From Rhizopus sp. PT2906 (Eukaryota > Mucoromycota > Mucoromycetes > Mucorales > Rhizopodaceae), in contig JAMYHX010000652.1 of NCBI GenBank assembly GCA_025529335.1, forward strand, positions 1-19,301: a stretch of 19,301 nucleotides of DNA, given 5' to 3'. The translations under genes were made by a program, and so were the position numbers. Position 1 is the first letter of the stretch. Each line of letters starts with the position of its first letter. Positions 1-9,552 of this stretch are shown one piece after another. The notes beneath the pieces were generated by a model. That model had not been told where the DNA came from. It saw only the letters and a program-made list of their open reading frames with translations, and ran no database searches.

Positions 1-1403
1 GTCGTCTTTTTACGCAAATAATTTTTTTATTTTATGACAACATTTTATAAAATCAATGTCAATAATTAATAAAAATACAGTATTAGCTTTCTTATTTCAA
101 TACATCAGCTGGCATTCGTCACTCTTCGCATGGCAAGTCATTAAAGACTAGGAAATGTTGCCAAATCGGCACTAGTTAAATACTCTCACACAAGATTAAA
201 ATAAAGAATACATTTCCTTATCCTAATTAATTCTTGGTTCTTTTATTGAATTACGGTTTATAATATTATCAAGGAATATATTTGATGCACGGATACATTA
301 TCTCCGTATTTAAATACCCCAGTACCTCAACAAATATGGCAGCTTGCAAGCAGTGTTTTATAAAGGTGCGCTCTGCATTTGCATCGAGAGAATGCCAAGA
401 CTGCGTTTGCTGATTTCGTGTGATGGGATAATGAAGAAACTAAAGGCAAGTGTAAGTTAAATCCAATGAAACCAAATACGAAATATTGAAGATCATATCT
501 TTAGCAGAACAGGAAGAAGTAGCTTAGTTGTTGAAACTGGCTACTGTGGCTACCAAGGGGCCATCGATGTATTTGTCGCCATTGGTATATCAGGCACGTG
601 TTTCCTTTTCTATAACGTCGCCAGCTCATACTTGCTCAATTTGCTATGTTGCCACCTTGGTCTATTGCTTTACATTGTTGTATTGTCGTGTGTTTTGCAA
701 ATATATTAAAAATAATCATATATCATCTATTAAATAGATGCGATGGGCAATATATAAACAATTAAGATACGACCATCTTTGGCTAAAAATAATATACGCC
801 ATCAAAGAGGATATGATGGATTCAAATCCATCCAAATTCTCTGCTGAACTAATACTCTGAGATTGAACTTTAGACCTACAGCTTATTTTTTAGGAAGATG
901 TAAAACACATAGTCTCTTTGATAATGCAGTCACAATGACGGAAGAAAAGTTCGATTCAGATTCTCCCATAAATAAGCACCTATAGGATAAGCCTTGAGTG
1001 TCTCTACATCTATTCACAAAAATGGATTGTATGCCTAATGTTCAATCCCAGACCCGCCTGTCTCATCAGATAAACCCATAAAGACTGATAACCCAGTTTC
1101 CTTTTTTGTACAAAATACGCACAGTAATCACAATGTCTTATTCGTTTCAGCGAATCTCACCCAAAAGAGCATCCCGTATCTCAAAAGCATGCTGCTTATT
1201 TATTATTCTATAAGTCTCGACTACAATGAATAAATTGCCTACCCAAAAGCGCCAAACCTCATACACGTATAATGTTGAATGTCAACGGAATCGGAAAATC
1301 TATCTGAGATTAAATTGCTTTCCAGATTACTTAAGAAAAAAAAGTTTTTATATTAAAATAGAATGACAGAAGGTCTTACCTTAAGGGTTTCTTTTCTTCA
1401 ATA
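1..1403. other. Gene-poor region with no confident gene
   Basis: No open frame here shows a recognisable domain. A TATA-like stretch lies near 308 and an ATG at 336 opens a 25-codon frame with two CxxC pairs. A near-perfect GTAAGT donor lies around 451-456. Overlapping frames run through 469-737, one of them rich in hydrophobic residues. None gives a persuasive protein or a unique splice model. The stretch 740-1403 has only short frames on both strands, apart from a 48-codon minus-strand frame around 1000-1150 that resembles nothing I know. The last ~100 bp presumably hold the promoter and 5' UTR of the gene at 1404. Confidence 0.5.
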
Positions 1404-2087
1404 ATGGTCCTCGTTGATACTGAAACAATCGCAACAGACGAAAGAATTCAATTGGCTATCAATGCCAGAGATAACTTGGATATCGTTAAAGAATGTCGCT
1501 CAAACCCTGAATTGATTTTGCATGAAGCTTATAGTCATTTTACAGAAAGCCAAAGGGAGCATTCATTAACATGCAGTGTAAGGATAAATAAAAAAAAGGC
1601 TTGAATTTGCTTAATTAACCATTTGAAAATAGACATTGAGAGGACCTGATATGATCATTTTGCCCCCTCTCATGTTTTACAACAAGACTTACACAGAGAT
1701 GGTTAGTATTATCCATTTTGGTAAGAACCTGTGTGGACATGATGGCATCATTCATGGTGGATTGGCTGCTACTATTCTCGACGAAGCATTGGCTGCTGTG
1801 GTAAGATCAACTTTGCATAATCAAATAAAAACACAAGACTTATGCATCTGTACACATTTTAGGCACTTCCCTCCTTACCCAAGCGATTTGGTTTCACAGC
1901 AAATCTAAATGTCAACTATAGAAAACCCATTTTATCTGATCAGTGGGTAGTTGTGCGAGCCAAATTGGACAAATTAGAAGAACGCAAAGCCTTTGTGTCT
2001 GCGCATATTGAAAGTGCAGAAGATAAAGCCATATTGACAGAAGCTACTTCATTGTACATTTCCCCTAAATCCATTCCCAAGAACTAA
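1404..2087 (+). CDS. HotDog-fold acyl-CoA thioesterase (PaaI/THEM4-like), 3 exons
   Basis: Predicted to hydrolyse acyl-CoA thioesters. Exons are 1404-1577, 1633-1800 and 1863-2087, with introns of 55 and 62 bp, both phase 0 with GTAAG donors and TAG acceptors. The product is 188 aa. The central HotDog helix shows the family signature GIIHGGLAATILDE at residues 96-109. By analogy with THEM4-type enzymes, Asp108 is the likely catalytic acid and the HGG turn binds the thioester. The segment before it (residues 62-94) and the strand-rich C-terminus (from about 125) fit a single HotDog domain of normal length. The start at 1404 is the first ATG of a frame open to the splice donor. No convincing signal peptide is visible, so a cytosolic or mitochondrial site cannot be decided. 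The family assignment is solid, the substrate unknown. Confidence 0.85.
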
Positions 2088-2333
2088 TTAGTTACCATGA
2101 AACATTACTATGACTACCATTACTATTGCTATTAATAGATTAAAATGCTTGGCAAAACTTTTTGATAATTCAAATCTGATCCAACTCTATTTCACATTGA
2201 CAATCTAGCTTAAAAAGGAAATCATTGGAGTCCTGTGATGCACAATTTAATCGCCAAAAAATACGCATGGAACTCCAACAAAAACAATTGTTTATTGAGC
2301 TTTCATTCCTTCCTTCCTTCCTTTCTTACACAC

Positions 2334-4003
2334 ATGTCTCGCCTTTATTCGCCCTCAGAGTGGGTTGCTCCCTTTGTTTCAATAGCCTCACTAGCTCTAC
2401 TTCCACTTGGCCCTATATTCTTTCCAAGGTTTTATCTTTTATGCTTATGCATCTATTTTTCCGTCTTTCTATTCACTCAATACAACCACGTCTGTAAATT
2501 CTGGCTGACTTCACGCAAAATTAAGCGCACAATTCGTAAATGGAACAAAAAGTTGCATGACTCGGTTGAAACATTGGATAGCATTGAAGAACAACTGCAA
2601 TACTATAGTGACACCTTTTATTTTCATGCATTCATCGTACCCAATTACTGCGAACCTGAAGACTTACTCAAGGATACCATTGAACGTATTGCCATGCACA
2701 GGTAAAAAAAAAAAAAAAAAAAACTTTGTTTTCCTTGCGCCACTAAATTTGTCTGTGGCTGATATCGCTTTTCAGCCGAGCACATACACATTATGCACTC
2801 ATTTTAGCAATGGAACAATCTGAGCCTGGCTGGGAAGCCAAGGCAAGTCGACTTGAAGCCCACTTTTCAAACAGATTTGCCCAATTCATCACCACAGGTC
2901 ATCCTACCAATATTCCTGGAGAGTCTCGTGGCAAAGGATCGAATGTGGCCTATGCAGCTCGTCATGGATGTTTAGAATTGGTCAATAAGGGCATCGATCG
3001 AAAGCGAGTGATCATTACTGTCACTGATTCTGACGCGGCAATACCTGAACTATATATCCGTGAAGTGGAAGATGCGTTGAACAAGACTGACGACCCTTAT
3101 CATCTACTCTGTGCACCGCCCATTTTCTTTTCCCGCAATTGCTTTGATGTACCTGCGTCTGTTCGAGTGACAGATATTACCTGGTCTGCAATGGTCATGT
3201 CAAATTTAAGCAACAGCTGTGGCATGTGTATTCCATGTTCCAATTACTCTCTTTCTCTTGTATTGGCCGATACAGTGGGTTATTGGGATACGGATGCAGA
3301 TGCAGTAGGTGAGGATATGCACATGTGGCTCAAATGCTTTTGGAAGACAAAAGGATTGGTCAGAACAGCTCCTATTTATGTACCTATCAACTTGACCAAC
3401 GTTCAAACAGAAAGCTATCTCTCTAACGTACGTGCTCGTTATGTTCAGGCTAAACGGCATTACAATGGCGTGGCTGATGTGGCCTATACACTGAAGAATG
3501 CATTTCAAACATCAAGTATCAGCCTTCTAGACAGATTGAGAGTTTGCTTTATTATTCTCGAAGCCCATATGGTGCCAGCTACCTCCGGTTGGCTTATGTT
3601 TATGGCAGTGCCTCTTATGCAAGCTATTCTCTTTCCGCCATTTGCATGGATGGCCCTTGTGCCGGCCACAGAGAACCCAATTCTGACATCTGAGTTTTAT
3701 GGTCGTTTATGGAGCTTCGTCAAATTGATTACACTCTGTTTGCCACTACCATTATTTGGTACCTTGGCTGTCTATGAACAGCTTCATCGAATGATAGATC
3801 GCGAATTTTTTCGTAAACAAGAAAGTAGAGCATGGTTTAATCTATTTGACTATATCAATTTACCAATTGCAGCATGGTTATTCATGACACTTCCTTCTAC
3901 TTTCGCTTGTATCAAGAGACTATTATGCTGTGAAGAAAAGTATATTACATCAGAGAAGCTATTTTTCAAAGATGATACTCCAGCCAATAAAACTAGCATT
4001 TAA
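2334..4003 (+). CDS. Multi-pass membrane glycosyltransferase, family GT2-like
   Basis: Two exons, 2334-2701 and 2776-4003, separated by a 74-bp phase-2 intron, give 531 aa. The chosen ATG follows a CT-rich leader; an in-frame ATG at 2235 would add 33 residues of unlikely composition. Two N-terminal membrane segments (about 10-29 and 33-50) are followed by a cytosolic catalytic domain. Visible GT-A motifs are DSD at 207-209 (nucleotide-sugar/metal), GED at 301-303 (catalytic acid) and QAKRHY at 347-352, where processive enzymes have QxxRW. Three or so C-terminal hydrophobic segments follow (about 393-415, 440-465 and 500-520). This layout matches fungal GT2 proteins related to chitin, hyaluronan or cellulose synthases, but it is shorter than a true chitin synthase. 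The sugar donor and product cannot be told from sequence. It probably acts in the plasma membrane or Golgi. Confidence 0.82.
2704..2723 (+). repeat. Poly(A) run of 20 directly after a 5' splice site
   Basis: Twenty consecutive A residues begin at the third base of the glycosyltransferase intron (donor GT at 2702-2703). The run lies in the intron and does not affect the coding frame. Its length is likely to vary between strains. Confidence 0.9.
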
Positions 4004-4065
4004 TCTAGTCTAAAAAAAAAAGCCCACTTATCTACTAGTGTAACTGGTTCTCTTTTTCTCTTTTT

Positions 4066-4077
4066 TATATATATTTA
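4066..4077 (+). promoter_or_regulatory. TATA-like element upstream of the nonaspanin gene
   Basis: A TATATATATTTA stretch lies 10-20 bp before the ATG at 4087, within the 83-bp spacer that follows the glycosyltransferase stop. It is very close to the start codon, so it may simply be AT-rich leader. Confidence 0.25.
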
Positions 4078-4086
4078 TTCCAGAAC

Positions 4087-6230
4087 ATGTTACCATTTTC
4101 AAAGATGACAAGCACATTAGTGCTTTTCTTATCTTTGTCTTCTCTTGGTTCAGCATTCTATTTACCTGGTGTTTCCCCAAATGACTATCATATTGGAGAT
4201 CAAGTGGCACTTCACGTCAACTCACTTACACCCAACTTTGGCAAATCAGTTATTTCATATGATTATTACAACCCAAAATTTCACTTTTGTAAACCAGGAA
4301 ATAATACGATTGAACAACCAGAGAGCATAGGTTCAATACTTTTTGGCGATAGAATCTTCAATTCACCTTTTGAGGTAAGCATAAGGATTGCGTTCCAACT
4401 CCTTTATTAACACTTACACTAAATAAGCTGAGAATGACCAAAGATGAAAAGTGCAAGTTACTTTGTACAACAGAGACAATCCCAGCTGAGGATGCCAAGT
4501 TTATCAACAGTGCAGTCATGAATGGTTATGCAATAAATTGGATCGTGGATGGTTTACCTGCTGCTACAGAAGATGTGGATCAAGAAACAAACAAGGTGTA
4601 TTATAGTATTGGTTTCCGATTGGGTACTATATCCAATGGTGTACCCTACCTGCACAACCATTACAATATCAAGATTCATTATCACACTACAAGTCGAGAC
4701 TTGCATCGCGTCGTAGGCGTGATTGTAACTCCCGAAAGCAGAGATATTCGTGCGGGAGCAGAAGGGGACGATATGTGCTTGGAAGAAGTCGGTAGATTTC
4801 ATTTGAATGAAGATGGAAAGAGTAAAGTGACTTATACGTACTCTGTCACTTGGGCTGTAAATATGAATTCAAATAAGAGAAGAGATCAAATCATAACCTG
4901 TTCTTATAATAGCATTCCAGTACTGTTTGGGCAACAAGATGGGATGGCTATCTTCATGTCCTTGATCCCTCTATTCACTGGTTCTCTTTGATTAACTCCA
5001 TCATAATCGTTCTCTTTTTAACCGGCATGATTTCTATGATCTTACTTCGTGCTTTGCATAAAGATATCTCTAGATATAATGCTCTGGAGGCTCAGGTGAG
5101 TTGTAGCGTTTTGATGGTCAGCCACCACTCTGACGCTTGCATTTTTGTTTATAGGAGGATGTGCAGGAAGATTATGGTTGGAAATTGGTACATGGAGATG
5201 TCTTTAGACCTCCTAATCATGCAATGATTCTATCAGTTTTGACTGGCAGTGGTGTACACTTGATTGCAATGACTGGGTTAACTCTTGTATTTTCTGTTCT
5301 TGGGTTCTTATCACCCTCTAATCGAGGCGCGCTTGCTACAATGTTGATTCTCTTCTTTATGGTCTTCAGCTGCGTTTCAGGCTATACTTCTTCTCGCATC
5401 TACAAAATGATTGGAGGAGAAAACTGGAAGTTGAACATGATCCTTACTGCCACCTTTTTACCTGGGTAAGTTGTTTATGCTACAGAGACGATTTACGTGT
5501 TGACAAAAAAAGATAGAATTCTCTTGGGTGGTTTATTAGGTCTTAACTTTTTCTTGATCTATTCCAACGCCTCTGGTGCTGTACCATTTGGAACCATGCT
5601 CGCCATGGTTGCACTTTGGCTCATCATCTCGTTCCCTCTTAGTTTGTTTGGATCCTACATCGGTTTCCGTAAACCACGTATTGAGCAACCTGTTCGCACA
5701 AACCAAATTCCTCGACAGATTCCTGATCAACCCTTCTACTTGAGACCTATCCCCTCTATTTTGATGGGCGGTATTCTCCCTTTTGGTGCCATCTTTATTG
5801 AGCTCTACTTTATCATGAATTCTATTTGGTTTCATCGCATTTACTACGGCATCGGCTTCCTTTTCTTGGTATTTGGTGTGTTGATCATGACCTGCTCACA
5901 AGTGGCCATCTTGATGTGTTATTTCCACATGTGCAACGAAGATTATCATTGGTCTTGGCGCGCGTTCTTAACTGCGGGCGCCACAGGCTTTTATGTATAT
6001 GCTTACGCGTTCTTGTATTACTTTACTAAATTGGACATCAATTCATTTACGAGCACTGTGCTTTATTTTGGATATTCTTCCATCATCAGCTTTTTGGTAA
6101 CCGTGATGACAGGTAAATGCATTGTTACGTAAATAGAACATATGACTAACTTATAATCACAGGATCTATTGGTTACTTGTCTTGTTTATTCTTCTTAAGA
6201 AAAATATTTGCTAGCATCAAGGTTGATTAG
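4087..6230 (+). CDS. Nonaspanin, TM9SF / EMP70 endomembrane protein, 6 exons
   Basis: Exons are 4087-4374, 4428-4856, 4913-5095, 5155-5465, 5517-6112 and 6163-6230, with introns of 50-59 bp. The spliced product is 624 aa, normal for the TM9 superfamily. A signal peptide (about residues 1-23) ends just before FYLPGVSPNDY, the canonical first residues of mature nonaspanins. A lumenal domain runs to about residue 262. The first membrane helix lies in exon 3 and is followed by the conserved LHKDISRYN loop. GWKLVHGDVFRPP opens exon 4, and eight further hydrophobic segments follow. The protein ends in KVD, the conserved C-terminal COPI-binding/Golgi-retention type signal of this family. TM9 proteins act in Golgi/endosome sorting and in cell adhesion and nutrition responses. 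The third exon was placed by shifting the acceptor to TAG at 4910-4912, which alone restores the conserved RWD and HWFSLINS segments. Whether it is the TM9SF2 or TM9SF4 orthologue is not resolved. Confidence 0.93.
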
Positions 6231-6266
6231 AAGGGAGGATTACGTTGTCTAATTTCTTAAAAGAGA

Positions 6267-6272
6267 AATAAA
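6267..6272 (+). terminator. AATAAA polyadenylation signal of the nonaspanin gene
   Basis: An AATAAA lies 37 bp after the nonaspanin stop codon and 87 bp before the next gene's ATG, a suitable place for 3'-end formation. Confidence 0.5.
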
Positions 6273-6358
6273 CGGATCAATAATTTATCCGAAATTATTT
6301 ATAAACTAAACTCTTTTTTCTGCCTTTCTTTCCGTATTAAATTTTATGCTAAATAACA

Positions 6359-7260
6359 ATGACAGAAAGTGATTCAATTTCGCTTGTTGTTTTATCTCAT
6401 GGGCTTTGGGGAAACAAAGGACATATGAATTATATCAAGAATCAGCTTATTCAACGATATAAGAACACAATTTATGTGGTAAGATATTCAAATGCATGAA
6501 ATCAGCAGTAACTCATACCGCAAACAATATAAAAAGCTGAATATGGATATCAATGAATCCAAATTTACATATGATGGAATTGATGTCTGTGGCGAAAGAG
6601 CTGCTATTCAAGTAAGGATATGATCAGAAATCATACAATGTAACAACAATACTGACAAAATGATCCATAGATTCAAAAGACAATTAAGCGGCTAAACAAT
6701 GCAAACAAAAAAGTAGTAAAGATTAGCATGATCGGATACTCACTAGGAGGTTTAATATTGAGATATGCAATTGGTGTTTTGGGAGAAAAAGGTGTATTTG
6801 AAGATGTTACTCCTGATGTAAGTATATGTACATCTATCATCTACCGATCTAACTAGTAATTCAGTACTTTATTACATTTGCTACACCACACATGGGTGTT
6901 CGATTGCCAGATAAAGGCTTTTTTTCAAAAATATTCAACTTTACTACTGGTAAATTTATTTCTCGCTCTGGAGAACAGCTTCAGTTGAGAGATAAGTTTG
7001 GCAAGAAAGAGAAGCCTCTGATCCAAACACTATCTGATCCAGGTATTCATAATGATCTTGTGAAGATACACATATATTAACTCCTCCGTTCATCATAGAG
7101 GACATCTACTTTAAGCATCTTGCTAGATTCAATACAAGAAGATCGTATGCCAACATCGCCAATGATCGAACAGTACCATATTGGACATCAGGTATAGAAC
7201 TAATGGACTACTTTCATGAGAACAAAGGGAAACTAGATCTGTAAGATACAAATGAATAAG

Positions 7261-7297
<37 letters not shown>

Positions 7298-7984
7298 GGA
7301 ATCTGACACATACCTTATAACAGAACCCTGGATGAGACCTACATCTCGATCGTAACTGCATTTGACTTAAAAACTCGTTCTAAGGATACATCATCGAAAA
7401 AGGACACTGCAAAATCAAAAAAGACAAAGAGACGGATCAAACCTATTCTATTCAGATGTGCATTTTATATTCTGTCGCCCATCTTGGTGCCAGTCTTTTT
7501 GGTTATTGCATTTACTACCATCGGCATACAAGGCCTGATATCAAGATTCAGAGTATCAAAGCTATTAAAGTTCCAGCAGCGACCCCTTATTAATCAAGCA
7601 GAGGGTGGCAATCATAGTAGCAGTAATGACGAACTGATCGAGAGTAACTTGTTGGCAGATGCCTTGGATGTCATTAATATACCTGGTGAAGAAACGCCTG
7701 ATATAAGCAAAGACACGCACTCTCATACATTGGACGACCGAACACATTATTACGAAGTAAGCCCTTCACCTGCATTAAAGGAGATATCAAAACAACTCAA
7801 TCTTGATGAGTCGGTATGCACAACATACAAGAACCTTAGATTATTAGAATGGGAGCGTGTCTGGGTTTATCTCAGCGCATTTAACGCTCATGGAGCTATT
7901 ATCTGTAGACAAGGTATTCACACCACTGATGACGGAATAGCTACCATACAGCACTTTTTGGATACCACGCAGTTTTCTGTTTGA
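6359..7984 (+). CDS. DUF676-family serine lipase (Rog1/Lpl1-like), 6 exons
   Basis: Exons are 6359-6478, 6537-6611, 6671-6817, 6865-7042, 7099-7240 and 7324-7984, giving 440 aa. An alpha/beta-hydrolase fold is evident. The oxyanion-type HGLWGN is near residue 15 and the nucleophile elbow GYSLGG has Ser89. FATPHMG lies at 119-125. NDRTVPY supplies the probable acid Asp196, and NAHG supplies the probable His410. A single strongly hydrophobic segment (about 263-290) follows a Lys-rich stretch, and a polar Ser/Asp/His-rich insert precedes the His. The length and the membrane hairpin resemble yeast Lpl1 (lipid-droplet phospholipase) and Rog1 (monoacylglycerol lipase), so a lipid substrate at a membrane or droplet surface is inferred. 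The stop codon lies 13 bp from the stop of the convergent SDR gene. Exon 5 starts at 7099 (phase 1), the only acceptor that preserves the frame. Confidence 0.88.
7265..7295 (+). repeat. (AT)n microsatellite inside an intron
   Basis: A 31-bp uninterrupted alternating AT run occupies the middle of the fifth lipase intron (7241-7323), making it the longest intron of that gene (83 bp). Confidence 0.95.
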
Positions 7985-7998
7985 AATAAATGTTTATT
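7985..7998. terminator. Bidirectional poly(A) signal between convergent genes
   Basis: AATAAA (7985-7990) reads for the + strand lipase. TTTATT (7993-7998) reads as AATAAA on the - strand for the SDR gene. Two bases separate them. Each signal sits next to its own stop codon, so cleavage 10-30 bp downstream would fall inside the coding region of the opposite gene, and the two mRNAs should overlap tail to tail. Confidence 0.6.
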
Positions 7999-9198
7999 TA
8001 ATTGAATTTACCAGGAACAACAGGATGACTTGCAGAAAGACCACCATCAACAGCGATGGCTTGGCCATTTACATAAGAAGCTTCATCAGAGGCCAAGAAG
8101 GCAATGACATGACCAATCTATACTATATGCATAAGACTGTGTTTTTCTGGTATAGTTTATGTTTATACCTCTGATGCAACACCGTATCTTCTAGTGGGGT
8201 TTAACTGTCCAATTTTATGAGAAGTTCCTCTCTGTTTAGCATAATCAAAGGTTGCTTTGGTCATGCCTGTTTCGATCAAACCCTATGACTGTTGTGTTAG
8301 TTTTAACAAAGTAACCTCAGCTTCTTATCTTACGGGACAGATAGCATTGACGCGAACATTTGTGCCAGCATATTGATAAGAAGCGGTTTGGCACAAGTTG
8401 ATAACACTAATGATAGGGTTAGACAAAACTACTACCTTTTTGCATAAACTAGCTTACGCAGCTTTTGATGCAGAATACTCAGGCGAGCCTGCACCGGATC
8501 GAATACCAGCAACTATGTAATTCACAGTCAAAATCATACTTTTTCTTTTTTGCATTATTCTCACCTGAAGCGGTACAAATAATTGATCCACCCGACAGTT
8601 CCTTTCCTCCCTTTCCAGTTTGCTGCATGGCAATACCTGCATGCTTGATGGCCAAGAAAGCACTAAATTGATCATAATTTATAATTCTGTATACAGTAAT
8701 ACTACCACTTGTTTGTACCTTAAAGCATTAATACGCATCATCTTCATGAAGCTTTCGGCATCCTCTTCGTGAATACGAGATCCTGTGGCAATACCTGCAT
8801 TAGCCACAAATACGTCCAATCGACCAAACTCTTTCATAGCCTCATCAATGATAGCAGTAACATCATTTGTTGAGGCAGCGTCTACCGCACGAGCAATACA
8901 GCGAACACCGGTATAGGTTGTTTCAATTTCTTTGACCAACTCGTCGAGATTTGTCAAGGTTAAATCAGTAACATAAATAACTTTGGGTCCACGTTTAGCA
9001 AGAGAGAGGGCAGTTGCTCGACTATAAGCATTGAATGAGTATGAGCAAGTGAAAAGTGACAAGTCTTTTTTGCTTTTACCCAATACCGTAAATAGAGCCT
9101 GCTCCTGTCACAATACATACTTTATCCTTGAGAGAAGGAGAAGCTTTTGTGATATGGTTGAAAATAAGAGTGGCTCTTTCAGCTGCAGTGGAAGCCAT
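7998..9198 (-). CDS. Short-chain dehydrogenase/reductase (classical SDR), 7 exons
   Basis: On the - strand the exons are 9198-9080, 9021-8719, 8662-8565, 8512-8458, 8406-8334, 8282-8169 and 8117-7998. The six introns are 51-58 bp and the product is 293 aa. The Rossmann nucleotide loop is TGAGSIYGIGR (31-41), two residues longer than the textbook TGxxxGxG, a variant that also occurs in fungal SDRs. Asp59 at the end of the second strand suggests NAD(H) rather than NADP(H). The NAG motif is at 114-116. The catalytic tetrad is visible as Asn138, Ser173, Tyr186 and Lys190 (YSASK), with the expected 13-residue Ser-Tyr spacing. PG follows at the normal place, and a near-C-terminal VDGG segment completes the fold. 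The substrate is unknown; 3-oxoacyl, alcohol and sugar substrates are all possible. The first intron interrupts the glycine loop between GIG and R. Confidence 0.92.
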
Positions 9199-9552
9199 GT
9201 TTATATATATTTGTGTAATAAAAAGCAGTAAAAAAAAGAAAGAACAGCTGTTGAAGCATATAAAAGGCGAGTATAATTTTCTTTAGTCATGATTTTTCCC
9301 CGCATTAAATGTATTTTCAAAAGCCGCTGTAGCCTTTGATAGCTCACAGCTTGCTGCCATGACAATGTGTTCCTGAATTTCATTAGTCATAATAGATTAT
9401 ATTGTGCTCGGTGGGATCATCTTTAAAGCACCAACGTTTATATTATTATTTGAGAGCCATTCATCAGCTTGACTCAAAAGTATACTCTTGAAATAAAAAC
9501 AAACGAGATCATCTATATTGTAAATGTATTTACAAGCATTATCCTATTTTAT
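9199..9552. other. Spacer between the SDR and pseudouridine synthase genes
   Basis: This stretch is the 3' UTR of the pseudouridine synthase gene plus the promoter and 5' UTR of the SDR gene, both on the - strand. It is AT-rich. A 35-codon minus-strand frame (9390-9283) is listed separately. Nothing else is recognisable. Confidence 0.5.
9283..9390 (-). CDS. Possible 35-aa small ORF upstream of the SDR gene
   Basis: The frame begins MTNEIQEHIVMAASCELSKA and ends in NAGKNHD before TAA. Its composition (Ala, Glu, Asn, Ser; amphipathic helix-like) looks more protein-like than the surrounding AT-rich spacer. The stop is 84 bp upstream of the SDR ATG, so it could be an upstream ORF of the SDR mRNA, a separate micro-gene, or chance. 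No family is recognised. Confidence 0.2.
   Translation of the reverse strand: MTNEIQEHIVMAASCELSKATAAFENTFNAGKNHD

Noticed and set aside
815..845. tRNA-like T-arm (GATGG, ATTCAAAT, CCATC)
   Set aside because: The loop is one base too long, and no acceptor, D or anticodon arm can be folded around it.
4857..4987. Apparent early stop of the nonaspanin in the exon 2 frame
   Set aside because: A 56-bp intron (4857-4912) removes the frame conflict and restores conserved family residues, so this is splicing and not a pseudogene.
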